Origin: Fen-178 sp963722575 | GTDB taxonomy: Bacteria > Acidobacteriota > Terriglobia > Bryobacterales > Bryobacteraceae | DNA: 64,000 bases | Assembly (NCBI GenBank): GCA_963722575.1 | Contig: CAVRNR010000003.1 | Coordinates: 62,001 to 126,000, forward strand | Direction: 5' to 3' | Shown: positions 52,391 through 60,682 of the stretch, in pieces | Numbering within the stretch: position 1 is the stretch's first letter | How the letters are laid out: every line of letters begins with the position of its first letter | Notes under the pieces: model-generated | Told to the model about the DNA's origin: nothing | What the model saw: the letters and a program-made list of their open reading frames with translations, nothing else | The model's database searches: none | Program-made: the position numbers and the translations under genes

Positions 52391-55300
52391 TTCTTGTCAC
52401 CCCCGTTCCCAGGCTCGTGGGCCATGTAATCGTAGAGCCGCCAGCGGCTGGCCACGTCCTCCTCCGCCAGCCCCAACAGCCTCTTGGCTTCCTCGGGATT
52501 GCTCTTGACCAGCATGGTGTACCGCGTTTCCTTATAGGCGTAGTCTTTGAACGATGTGCTGGGCGTGCGCGAATCGAGCTGGAAGGGGTTCTTGCCCTGC
52601 GCCGTCAGCTCGGGGTTGTAGCGCATCAGCGGCCAGTAGCCGGAACTCACCGCCACCTTCTGCTGTTCCATGCCGAAGGAGAGGTCGTAGCCGTGTGCGA
52701 TGCAATGGCTGTACGCGATGATGAGCGACGGCCCGTCGTACGCTTCGGCTTCCAGAAACGCCTTGACGGTGTGCATGTCGCCCGCGCCCATGGCCACCTT
52801 GGCCACGTAGACGGTGCCATAGCTCATGGCCATCAGGGCCAGGTCTTTCTTGCGCACGGGCTTGCCGCCGGCGGCAAACTTGGCCACCGCGCCGCGCGGC
52901 GTGGCTTTGGACGCCTGGCCGCCGGTATTCGAGTAGACTTCGGTGTCGAGCACCAGGATGTTCACGTTGCGCCCGGAGGCGAGCACATGGTCCAGACCGC
53001 CGTAACCGATGTCGTACCCCCAACCGTCGCCGCCCACCCCCCAGATACTCTTCCTCACCAGATTGTCGGCCACCGCCAGCAGGTCGCGCGCTTCGGAGAT
53101 GCCGGCGCCGGCCAGCTTCTCCTTGAGCAGCTTGACGCGCTCGCGCTGCTCGAAGACGCCCTGCTCGGTTTTCTGATCGGCGTTCAGGATAGCTTGAGCC
53201 AGGTTCTCACCAATCACGGCGCCGAGCCGCGCGACCAGCTCGCGGGCATACTCGTTCTGCTTGTCGACGGCGAGCCGCAGGCCTAACGCGAACTCCGCGC
53301 AATCTTCGAACAGCGAGTTGTTCCACGTCGGCCCGAGGCCCTCCGCGTTCACGCAGTAGGGCGTGGTCGGGAGGTTGCCGCCGTAGATGGAGGAGCAGCC
53401 GGTGGCGTTGCCGATCAGCATGCGGTCGCCGAAGAGCTGCGTCATCAACTTCACGTAAGGGGTTTCGCCGCAACCGGAGCAGGCGCCGGAGAACTCGAAC
53501 AGCGGCCGCAGCAACTGCACGTCCTTCACCTGGCTCGGCGAGAGAATCTTGCGATCGGTTTCGGGAATCTTCAGGAAGAACTCCCAATTGGCCGCTTCGG
53601 ACTCGCGTATGGGCGGCTGCGACACCATGTTGATGGCGCGGCGCTTCACTTCCCGCTTGTCTTTCACCGGGCAGAATTCCACGCACAGCGTGCAGCCGGT
53701 GCAATCCTCGGGCGACACCTGCAAGGTGTACTTCCGGTCCTTCATGTCCTTCCAGCGCGCGGGCACGGCCTTGAAGGTGGGCGGCGCGCCGGCCAAATAC
53801 TTTTCGTCGTACACCTTGGCACGGATCACGGCGTGCGGGCACACCAGCACGCACTTGCCGCACTGGATGCAAAGCTCCTCGTCCCATTCGGGGATCTCGA
53901 GCGCGATGTTGCGCCTCTCCCATTGCGTCGTGGCGGTGGGGAAAGTGCCGTCGACGGGCATGGCGCTCACCGGCAGGTCGTCGCCGTTGCCTTCGATGAT
54001 CCTGGCGGTGAACTTCTGCACGAACTCGGGCGCCGCGGCGGGAACCGCCGGGCGGATGTCGAACAGGGAGGTGACCTTGCCCGGCACCTGGACTTCGTGG
54101 AGGTGGCTCAGGGCCGCGTCCACGGCGGCGAAGTTCTTCTGCACCACGCTTACGCCGCGCTTGCCGTAAGTCTTCTCGATGGTGTGCTTGATGGCGTCAA
54201 TGGCTTCCTCGCGCGGCAGCACGCCGCTGATGGCGAAGAAACACGTCTGCATGATGGTGTTGATGCGGCCGCCCATGCCGGTCTGCTTGGCCACATCGTA
54301 GCCGTCGATGACGTAGAACTTCAGCTTCTTGTCGATGATCTGCTTCTGCACCAGGCGGGGCAGGTGGTCCCAAACCTCATCGGGGCCGTAGATGCTATTC
54401 AACAGGAAGGTAGCGCCCGGCTCCGCGGCTCGCAGCATGTCGATGCGCTCCAGGAAGGAGAACTGGTGGCAGGCCACGAAACTGGCCTGCGTGATCAGGT
54501 AGCTGGAGCGCAGCGGGTGGGGCCCGAAGCGCAAGTGGGAAGTGGTGATGGCGCCGGACTTCTTGGAGTCGTAGACGAAGTAGCCCTGCGCGAAGTTTTC
54601 GGTCTCTTCCCCGATGATCTTGATGGAGTTCTTGTTGGCCCCTACCGTGCCATCGGCGCCCAGCCCGAAGAACAGCGCGCGCACCGTGCCGGGGATCTCG
54701 GCGGAGTACGCGGGGTCGTAATCCAGGCTGGTGTGGGTGACGTCGTCGTTGATCCCGATGGTGAAGTGGTTCTTGGGCGAGGCCTTCTTCAGCTCGTCAT
54801 AGACGCCCTTCACCATGGCGGGCGTGAATTCCTTGGAAGAGAGGCCGTAGCGGCCGCCGATCACCTTCTTGGAGACGCCCATTTCCGCCAGTGCGGTGAT
54901 GACGTCGCAGTAGAGCGGCTCGCCGGTGGAGCCCGGCTCCTTGGTGCGGTCGAGAACGGCGATCGACCTGGCGCTGGCGGGCAGCGCGGCCACGAAGCTC
55001 TCGATCGAGAACGGCCGGTACAGGCGGACCTTGAGAAGCCCGACCTTCTCGCCGGCCGCCGTCAGTGCATCCACCGTCTCGTGGGCCACGTCGGCGCCCG
55101 ACCCCATCATGACGATTACGCGCTCCGCATCCGGCGCTCCCACGTAATCGAACAGACGATACTGCCGTCCCACCAGTTTGGCGAATTTGTCCATGACGTT
55201 CTGCACGATGGTGGGGGCGGCCAGGTAGAACGAGTTGACCGATTCGCGCGCCTGGAAGTAGACGTCGGGATTCTGCGAGGAGCCGCGCAGGATGGGGCGA

Positions 55301-55950
55301 TCGGGGGACATGGCCCGCTCGCGGTGCGCGTGCACCAAGTCTTCGTCGATCATGGCGCGCAGATCCTCCACCGTGAGCTGTTCCACCTTGGCGACTTCGT
55401 GGGAGGTGCGGAAGCCGTCGAAAAAGTGCAGGAACGGGATGCGCGATGCCATGCTGGCGGCCTGCGCGATGAGCGCCAGGTCCATCACTTCCTGCACCGA
55501 GTTGGAAGACAACATGCCGAACCCGGTGGCGCGCGTGGCCATGACATCGCTGTGGTCCCCAAATATCGAGAGCGCCTGGACGGCCAGCGACCGCGCGGCG
55601 ATGTGGAACACCGTGGGCGTCAGCTCGCCGGCAATCTTGTACATGCTCGGGATCATCAGCAGCAGCCCCTGCGCCGCTGTGAATGTGGTACAAAGCGCAC
55701 CGGCCTGCAAAGCGCCATGGAGCGCGGCAACCGCACCTCCTTCGCTCTGCATCTCGATCACCGTAGGCACGGTGCCCCAGATGTTGGTCTTTCCTTCGGC
55801 GGACCATTGGTCCGCCCACTCCCCCATGTTGGAAGATGGCGTGATGGGATAAATGGCGATGACTTCGTTAATCTGATGCGCTACGTATGCGGCTGCCTCG
55901 TTGCCGTCGATGGTCACCTTCGGACGAGTGGCGGTGGATGAGCTTGTCAA
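52387..55950 (-). CDS. nifJ: pyruvate:ferredoxin (flavodoxin) oxidoreductase
   Basis: 1187 residues, single-chain PFOR that oxidises pyruvate to acetyl-CoA and CO2 and reduces ferredoxin. The TTG at 55950 is chosen because AAGGAGGGG lies 6 bases upstream and the size then fits the family. Domain I has NEVIAIYPITPSSNMGEWAD. The gamma/delta-type region has two 4Fe-4S sets, CIQCGKCVLVCP and CTGCTLCVEFCP. A fourth cysteine pair is in FSGACSGCGETPYVK. The thiamine diphosphate site is GDGWGYDIGYGGLDHVLASG with EVYSNTGGQASKATP. All landmark residues are intact. A -10 TATAAT within an inverted repeat lies upstream. The presence of PFOR in a probably soil-dwelling host implies a low-oxygen mode of life at times. 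Confidence 0.95.
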   Translation of the reverse strand: MTSSSTATRPKVTIDGNEAAAYVAHQINEVIAIYPITPSSNMGEWADQWSAEGKTNIWGTVPTVIEMQSEGGAVAALHGALQAGALCTTFTAAQGLLLMIPSMYKIAGELTPTVFHIAARSLAVQALSIFGDHSDVMATRATGFGMLSSNSVQEVMDLALIAQAASMASRIPFLHFFDGFRTSHEVAKVEQLTVEDLRAMIDEDLVHAHRERAMSPDRPILRGSSQNPDVYFQARESVNSFYLAAPTIVQNVMDKFAKLVGRQYRLFDYVGAPDAERVIVMMGSGADVAHETVDALTAAGEKVGLLKVRLYRPFSIESFVAALPASARSIAVLDRTKEPGSTGEPLYCDVITALAEMGVSKKVIGGRYGLSSKEFTPAMVKGVYDELKKASPKNHFTIGINDDVTHTSLDYDPAYSAEIPGTVRALFFGLGADGTVGANKNSIKIIGEETENFAQGYFVYDSKKSGAITTSHLRFGPHPLRSSYLITQASFVACHQFSFLERIDMLRAAEPGATFLLNSIYGPDEVWDHLPRLVQKQIIDKKLKFYVIDGYDVAKQTGMGGRINTIMQTCFFAISGVLPREEAIDAIKHTIEKTYGKRGVSVVQKNFAAVDAALSHLHEVQVPGKVTSLFDIRPAVPAAAPEFVQKFTARIIEGNGDDLPVSAMPVDGTFPTATTQWERRNIALEIPEWDEELCIQCGKCVLVCPHAVIRAKVYDEKYLAGAPPTFKAVPARWKDMKDRKYTLQVSPEDCTGCTLCVEFCPVKDKREVKRRAINMVSQPPIRESEAANWEFFLKIPETDRKILSPSQVKDVQLLRPLFEFSGACSGCGETPYVKLMTQLFGDRMLIGNATGCSSIYGGNLPTTPYCVNAEGLGPTWNNSLFEDCAEFALGLRLAVDKQNEYARELVARLGAVIGENLAQAILNADQKTEQGVFEQRERVKLLKEKLAGAGISEARDLLAVADNLVRKSIWGVGGDGWGYDIGYGGLDHVLASGRNVNILVLDTEVYSNTGGQASKATPRGAVAKFAAGGKPVRKKDLALMAMSYGTVYVAKVAMGAGDMHTVKAFLEAEAYDGPSLIIAYSHCIAHGYDLSFGMEQQKVAVSSGYWPLMRYNPELTAQGKNPFQLDSRTPSTSFKDYAYKETRYTMLVKSNPEEAKRLLGLAEEDVASRWRLYDYMAHEPGNGGDKK

Positions 55951-55986
55951 CTCTCCCCTCCTTACAAGTATGGGATTCAATTGCTT

Positions 55987-56006
55987 AAGGTCTATTATAA
56001 GACCTT
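55987..56006 (-). promoter_or_regulatory. possible operator overlapping the nifJ -10 element
   Basis: AAGGTCT (55987-55993) and AGACCTT (56000-56006) are exact 7-base inverted repeats enclosing ATTATA; on the minus strand this is a consensus TATAAT -10 (55999-55994), about 44 bases upstream of the nifJ start. A -35 match is weak. A symmetric site over the -10 fits a repressor, for example a redox sensor, but the regulator is unknown. Confidence 0.5.
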
Positions 56007-56021
56007 GATGTCGTGAAAATC

Positions 56022-56047
56022 CAGGTGGGGCATGCTTTAGCTTGCCG
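56022..56047 (+). repeat. REP-like hairpin, family 1, single arm
   Basis: GGTGGGGCATGCTTTAGCTT at 56024-56043, followed by GCC; the same arm as at 5392-5417 and 59901-59926, without an inverted partner. It lies in the divergent intergenic region between nifJ and the receptor gene. Confidence 0.8.
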
Positions 56048-56070
56048 GGATCCTCCTCCCCAGAGTGGTG

Positions 56071-56102
56071 CCTCGACTTCACCCCCCCTCGACTTCACCC
56101 CC
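56071..56102. repeat. 16-base tandem duplication
   Basis: CCTCGACTTCACCCCC occurs twice in tandem (56071-56086 and 56087-56102), followed by more C's. It lies upstream of the receptor gene. Slippage at the C run is likely. Confidence 0.7.
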
Positions 56103-56211
56103 CCCCTTGCAACCAGGGCCAAAACAGTGTATCCCTATATGCTATGTCCGACGGGACCCGATCCCGGGCGACCCAAGACGGCGCCAAATCGACCTGAATA
56201 AGGAGGAACGG

Positions 56212-59200
56212 ATGAAAAAGTGTTTATATCTGTATCTGACGGCCCTCGCGCTGGCCCTGTTGAGTGTGGGGAATGCATTTGCCCAAGCCACAGCCAGCGG
56301 CACAATCCTGGGCACGGTGATTGACCAATCGCAAGCTGTGGTGCCGGGAGCCGAGGTGGTCATCACCAGCAAAGCGACCGGGGAAAAGCGCACGGCGGAG
56401 ACCAACGGTGAGGGCGACTACCGGTTCGATCTCCTGTCCGCCGGCGCGTACTCGGTGAGGGTGTCCAAAGTGGGATTCGCCTCGCTGGTCCAGAACGTCG
56501 ATCTGCTGGTGGGACAGACGGCCACGGCCAATGCGACGCTGAATCCGGGACAAATGAACCAGATTGTGGAAATCACCTCCGCCGCTCCGATCGTGGACCT
56601 CGACAAGAGCGGCGTCAGCCAGAACATTACGCCCACCGAGGTGGTGGAGATGCCCATGATCCAACGCGACGTGGCCAATCTGGCTTATCTGGCCCCGGGC
56701 GTGAAAGCGGCGGACTCCTACGATCCCACCAAGAACCGCTATGCCATCCTCTCCGTCAACGGAGCCGGTGGCCGCAACGTGAACGTCACGGTCAATGGCA
56801 TCGACGATAAGGACAATACGGTCGGCGGACCGGTGATGCAGCTTCCGCTCGAAGCGGTACAGGAGTTCCAGATCAGCACGCAGCGGTTCTCGGCCCAGAA
56901 CGGCCGCTCGGAAGGCGCTGCCATCAACATGATTACCAAGCAGGGCGGCAACCAGCTTCACGGTTCCGGCTTCGGCTACTTCCGCGACCAGGCGTTCGAC
57001 ACCGATGAAAAGGTCCCGGACGGCACCGGCGGGGAGACCCCCGAACACCCCGACTACACCCGCCAGCAGTTCGGCGGCTCGGTTGGCGGCCCGTTCCAGA
57101 AAGACAAGCTCTTCGGATTCTTTGCCATCGAGCGGGAGCGTGAAAGCGAGGGTCTGGAAGAAACCGGAACTTCGTACTCCGAGTTGGTGCTTGCCAAATC
57201 GGCCGGGCTGGCGGACCAGCCCGCCGCGGTGATCCCCCGTCCGTTCTATGAGACCCGGTTCAATGGCCGGGTGGACTGGACCATCGACACCAAGAATACC
57301 GCTTACGTCAGCTTCAATTCACAGGCGAACAACAGCCTGAACGATCAGTCCGACGGCACCGGCGATCTGACCAATGGCAACTACACCAAGAACCACATGC
57401 TGTTGGCGAACTTCACCCTGAACTCGGTGCTTTCCAATACCACGGTCAACCAGTTCACGGCCGGCTATCAGTACTGGAATAATGTGATCGCCAGCAACAT
57501 CAGCGCGCCTCTAGTGGTCTTCCCGGATGCGTCGTTCGGCACCAACACCAACGTTCCGCAGCAGTCGTTCCAGAAAAAGTGGCAGTTCAAGGACGACATT
57601 TCCAAGACCATCGGCAAGCACACGCTGAAGGGCGGGGTGGATTTCATCGATAATCCGGTGGAAGGCGGTTTCTTCGAATTCAGCTCGACACTCGAGATCG
57701 ATTTCGCCGACGACCCCAGCGTGATCCTGGGCAATACCAAACTCTATCCCAAGGGATTTGCCACTCCCGGCGCGGTCGTCGGCATGGCGGAGGCCAATGG
57801 CAATCCATACTTTTTGGTAGCCACCAAGCAGCTTGGCCTGTATTTTCAGGACGACTGGAAAGCCACGCCCCGTCTGACGTTAAACCTCGGCCTGCGCTGG
57901 GACAAGGACTTCAACATGATCGGCGCCTCGGACGTCAAGAACAGCCGCACCTATCAGGAACTGGTGGCGCTCAACAGCCCGATTTCCAATCCGTATGTCA
58001 GCAAGCTGCCGCACGACGACAACAAGGACTTCAGCCCACGCGTGGGCTTCGCCTACGACCTGACCGGCAAAGGCCAGCACGTATTGCGCGGAGGGTTTGG
58101 ACTCTACTACGGAAACGTGTTCCAGAACATTCCGCTGTTCATGGAACAGATGGCCAACCCGACTGTTTTTCAGACCGTGATCAGCTTGTCCTCCCCCACC
58201 GATATCGTCACGGGAACCGGTATTCAATTGGGGAACTGGCGCTACGGTGTCGATCCCCTGCCCGTGGTTCCGCCTCCCTCGACACAGCTTGCATCGGGCA
58301 GCGTGGGGCGTTTGATGGACCCCGACTATCGCAACCCGGTCACGGAAGAGTTCAACGGTGGCTATAGTTGGGCGATCAATCCAAACTCGGTATTCGAGGC
58401 CGAATACACGCACGTTCTCGGTTTGCACGAGAACAAGACCATGAATATCGACCAGAGAGTGCCGGTGGGCGGGGTCTGCTGCTCGCGTCCATTGGACCCC
58501 GCGTTTGCCGCCTCCACGCAGCCGGAGCTGGCCAGCGTTCGCGACGAGCAGTCGATCGGCCGTTCGCATTATGACGGCTTCAATTTCAGCTTCCGCCGGC
58601 GGATGACCCGTCATTTTACGGTGAACGCGAATTACACCCTGTCGTGGGCCTACTCCTACGATGGCGGCGGGACCTCCTTCCGCAACTATCCGATGCTTTC
58701 GACCAACCCGTTTGCCAGCTACGAGTGGGGCCCGTCGCCCAACGATGAGCGCCACCACATCACCGTGAGCGGGATCGTCGACCTGGGCAAGGGATTTCAG
58801 CTCGCTCCCATCATGCAGTTCGGCTCGGCGCGCCCATTCCCTCTGACCAACTCCGCAAACACCCTGAATACCGGCGGCACGGGAACCGCCGTGGTGGTTC
58901 CCAGCAACAATCCCACCAACTGGCTTGCGTTTGCCGGCAATAACGCGGGCGCGCAGAACTGCTTCTATGGTTTGAACGGCGTTACCCAGGCGTGCACCAT
59001 CGCCCAGTATGACCCGCTCCGCGGCGATCCTTTCTTCCAGCTCGATCTGCGGTTGTCGAAGAATATCAATTTCGGCGAGCGCATGAAGCTGCAACTGGTG
59101 GCGCAGGCGTTCAACCTGACCAACCGCGCCAACTACGGCAACGACTACAACGGCAATATTGCCAGCGCCTCGACGTTCGACCACCCCGCCGGATTCCTGA

Positions 59201-59265
59201 ACCCCAGCGCCACCACCATTCCGCGCTCGCTGTGGGGCGAGTTCGGCTTCCGCTTTACCTTCTGA
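56212..59265 (+). CDS. Oar-like TonB-dependent receptor with CarboxypepD regulatory domain
   Basis: 1017 residues. The ATG at 56212 follows AAGGAGG and opens a signal peptide (LTALALALLSVGNAFAQ). Residues about 27-110 form a carboxypeptidase-regulatory-like Ig fold (GTILGTVIDQSQAVVPGAEV; GEGDYRFDLLSAGAYSVRV). A plug-like region follows (VEMPMIQRDVANLAYLAPGV; VTVNGIDDKDNTVGGPVMQL; EGAAINMITKQGGNQLHGSG) and then a large outer-membrane barrel ending in the aromatic FGFRFTF. The short TonB box of classical receptors is not apparent. Such proteins are greatly expanded in Solibacter-type Acidobacteria and are thought to import or bind large nutrients; the ligand is unknown. A weak promoter-like TTGCAA...TATCCC (56107-56135) lies upstream. 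The stop overlaps the end of the maf gene by 11 bases. Confidence 0.88.
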   Translation: MKKCLYLYLTALALALLSVGNAFAQATASGTILGTVIDQSQAVVPGAEVVITSKATGEKRTAETNGEGDYRFDLLSAGAYSVRVSKVGFASLVQNVDLLVGQTATANATLNPGQMNQIVEITSAAPIVDLDKSGVSQNITPTEVVEMPMIQRDVANLAYLAPGVKAADSYDPTKNRYAILSVNGAGGRNVNVTVNGIDDKDNTVGGPVMQLPLEAVQEFQISTQRFSAQNGRSEGAAINMITKQGGNQLHGSGFGYFRDQAFDTDEKVPDGTGGETPEHPDYTRQQFGGSVGGPFQKDKLFGFFAIERERESEGLEETGTSYSELVLAKSAGLADQPAAVIPRPFYETRFNGRVDWTIDTKNTAYVSFNSQANNSLNDQSDGTGDLTNGNYTKNHMLLANFTLNSVLSNTTVNQFTAGYQYWNNVIASNISAPLVVFPDASFGTNTNVPQQSFQKKWQFKDDISKTIGKHTLKGGVDFIDNPVEGGFFEFSSTLEIDFADDPSVILGNTKLYPKGFATPGAVVGMAEANGNPYFLVATKQLGLYFQDDWKATPRLTLNLGLRWDKDFNMIGASDVKNSRTYQELVALNSPISNPYVSKLPHDDNKDFSPRVGFAYDLTGKGQHVLRGGFGLYYGNVFQNIPLFMEQMANPTVFQTVISLSSPTDIVTGTGIQLGNWRYGVDPLPVVPPPSTQLASGSVGRLMDPDYRNPVTEEFNGGYSWAINPNSVFEAEYTHVLGLHENKTMNIDQRVPVGGVCCSRPLDPAFAASTQPELASVRDEQSIGRSHYDGFNFSFRRRMTRHFTVNANYTLSWAYSYDGGGTSFRNYPMLSTNPFASYEWGPSPNDERHHITVSGIVDLGKGFQLAPIMQFGSARPFPLTNSANTLNTGGTGTAVVVPSNNPTNWLAFAGNNAGAQNCFYGLNGVTQACTIAQYDPLRGDPFFQLDLRLSKNINFGERMKLQLVAQAFNLTNRANYGNDYNGNIASASTFDHPAGFLNPSATTIPRSLWGEFGFRFTF

Positions 59266-59815
59266 GGCGCGTGTGGTGGGCCAGCCGGTCCCACACCAGG
59301 GCGACCGGCAGGCCCACCACGTTGAAGTAGCAGCCGTCGATCCTCTCGATGAACTTCGACGCCAGACCCTGAATGGCGTAGGCGCCGGCCTTGTCCATGG
59401 GCTCGCCGCTCGCCACGTATTCCTCGATTTCGCGCGCGCTCATGGATGCGAACCATACCTTCGTCGCGGCACAGTCTCGAACCACTTCCACGCCGCGCTT
59501 CAGGCAAATTCCGGTGATGACTTCGTGCTGCCGCCCGGAAAGCCGTTCGAGCATGCGCCGCGCGCCGGCGGCATCGGCGGGCTTGCCCAGCATTTCGCCG
59601 TCGATCACGACGGTGGTGTCGGCGCCCAGCACGGTCTCGTCCTCGCCCGCGGCGACGGCCAGCGCCTTCAGCGCCGCCAGCCGCATGACGTAAGCTTCGG
59701 GCTTCTCGCCGGCGAGCGGGGTTTCATCCACCGCGGCCACCCGGACGGTGAACGGAATCCCCGCCTGGCGAAGAATCTCGCTGCGCCGCGGCGATTGGGA
59801 AGCAAGCACGAGCAT
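59255..59815 (-). CDS. maf: Maf-family nucleoside triphosphate pyrophosphatase
   Basis: 186 residues. It hydrolyses non-canonical or m7G/dTTP/UTP-type nucleotides to monophosphates. The N-terminal motif is LVLASQSPRRSEILRQAGIP (SxSPRR), followed by VAAVDETPLAGEKPEAYVMR, VLGADTTVVIDGEMLGKPAD (catalytic aspartate) and SGEPMDKAGAYAIQGLASKF. The C-terminal IDGCYFNVVGLPVAL is typical. Length and motifs fit YhdE-type Maf; substrate preference cannot be decided. It converges with the receptor gene. Confidence 0.92.
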   Translation of the reverse strand: MLVLASQSPRRSEILRQAGIPFTVRVAAVDETPLAGEKPEAYVMRLAALKALAVAAGEDETVLGADTTVVIDGEMLGKPADAAGARRMLERLSGRQHEVITGICLKRGVEVVRDCAATKVWFASMSAREIEEYVASGEPMDKAGAYAIQGLASKFIERIDGCYFNVVGLPVALVWDRLAHHTRLRR

Positions 59816-59873
59816 TCTCCCATCCTACTCGAAGCTGCCAGCCGGACAAGTGCCCGTGTGCCAAATGATCAAA

Positions 59874-59926
59874 CAGGGCAAGCTAAAGCATGCCCCACCT
59901 GGTGGGGCATGCTTTAGCTTGCCCTG
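59874..59926. repeat. REP-like inverted pair, family 1, perfect palindrome
   Basis: Arms 59874-59899 and 59901-59926 are exact inverted copies of 26 bases with a single T between them. Heads (GGTGG) face the centre. It lies between the divergent maf and dciA genes. Confidence 0.9.
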
Positions 59927-59963
59927 ACTGAGAAATGCGGGGCAGACGCGTGGCCGTGATAAA

Positions 59964-60383
59964 ATGGTCCAGCCGAACCACATGGAACGCGCCAGCAAAC
60001 TCATCCGGGGATTGAGACTGTCCGAGGATGTGCTCAGCGCCGGGGAACTGGCGTGCGCCGCCTGGCCCCAGGCCGTCGGCCAGAGGATCGCCGCGCATAC
60101 GCGCGCCTGCCGCATGGTGCGCGCGCGCCTCATCGTCGAGGTGGAAGATCACATCTGGCAGCGGCAGTTGTCCGCCCTGACGCCCCACATCCTCAACAAC
60201 CTGAAAAAGAGCTTCGGCCCCGGCCTGGTGGAGGACCTCGAGTTTCGCATCGTGCCGCGGCGGCGCGAGCCGCAGCGCGCCGCGCAAGCGGTTCCCGCCC
60301 TCCTCCCCGACGAGGCCGACGGTATCGCGGACCCGGTCCTGCGTGGCATCTATAAAGCATCCCGGAAGAAGGCGCTGGCGTGA
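59964..60383 (+). CDS. dciA: DciA-like (DUF721) replicative helicase loader
   Basis: 139 residues from the ATG at 59964, or 133 from the ATG at 59982. The DUF721/DciA core is clear: ACAAWPQAVGQRIAAHTRAC (W-P-x-x-V-G), ARLIVEVEDHIWQRQLSALT and ILNNLKKSFGPGLVEDLEFR. DciA is the ancestral loader of the DnaB helicase in bacteria without DnaC or DnaI. The C-terminal tail (about 40 residues) is acidic and proline-rich and probably disordered. The stop overlaps the gatC start by 4 bases (GTGA), so they are translationally coupled. Confidence 0.88.
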   Translation: MVQPNHMERASKLIRGLRLSEDVLSAGELACAAWPQAVGQRIAAHTRACRMVRARLIVEVEDHIWQRQLSALTPHILNNLKKSFGPGLVEDLEFRIVPRRREPQRAAQAVPALLPDEADGIADPVLRGIYKASRKKALA

Positions 60384-60679
60384 AGATCACCGAACAGGAA
60401 GTCCGCTACGTGGCCGGTCTGGCCAACCTGAAGTTGACCGACGCCGAAGTGAGCCGGTTCCAGGCGGACCTGGACGGCATCCTCGAGCACATCGGCAAGC
60501 TCAACGAAATCGATACCAGCAACGTCGAGCCGATGGCGCAGGTGCTCTACGACGCCGAAGAGACGGCCACTTTGCGGGCGGACGTTCCGGCGCCGCCGCT
60601 GGGCAACCAGGCGGCCCTGGCCAACGCTCCTCAACCCGGCGCCGGCTATTTCAAGGTGCCCAAAGTAATCGAACGCTGA
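60380..60679 (+). CDS. gatC: Asp-tRNA(Asn)/Glu-tRNA(Gln) amidotransferase subunit C
   Basis: 99 residues from a GTG overlapping the dciA stop. Typical GatC helices and belt: EVRYVAGLANLKLTDAEVSR, LDGILEHIGKLNEIDTSNVE and the C-terminal LRADVPAPPL followed by YFKVPKVIER. It stabilises the GatA-GatB complex that amidates mischarged Glu-tRNA(Gln) or Asp-tRNA(Asn). gatA follows after 3 bases; gatB is not in the window. Confidence 0.94.
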   Translation: MKITEQEVRYVAGLANLKLTDAEVSRFQADLDGILEHIGKLNEIDTSNVEPMAQVLYDAEETATLRADVPAPPLGNQAALANAPQPGAGYFKVPKVIER

Positions 60680-60682
60680 CCC

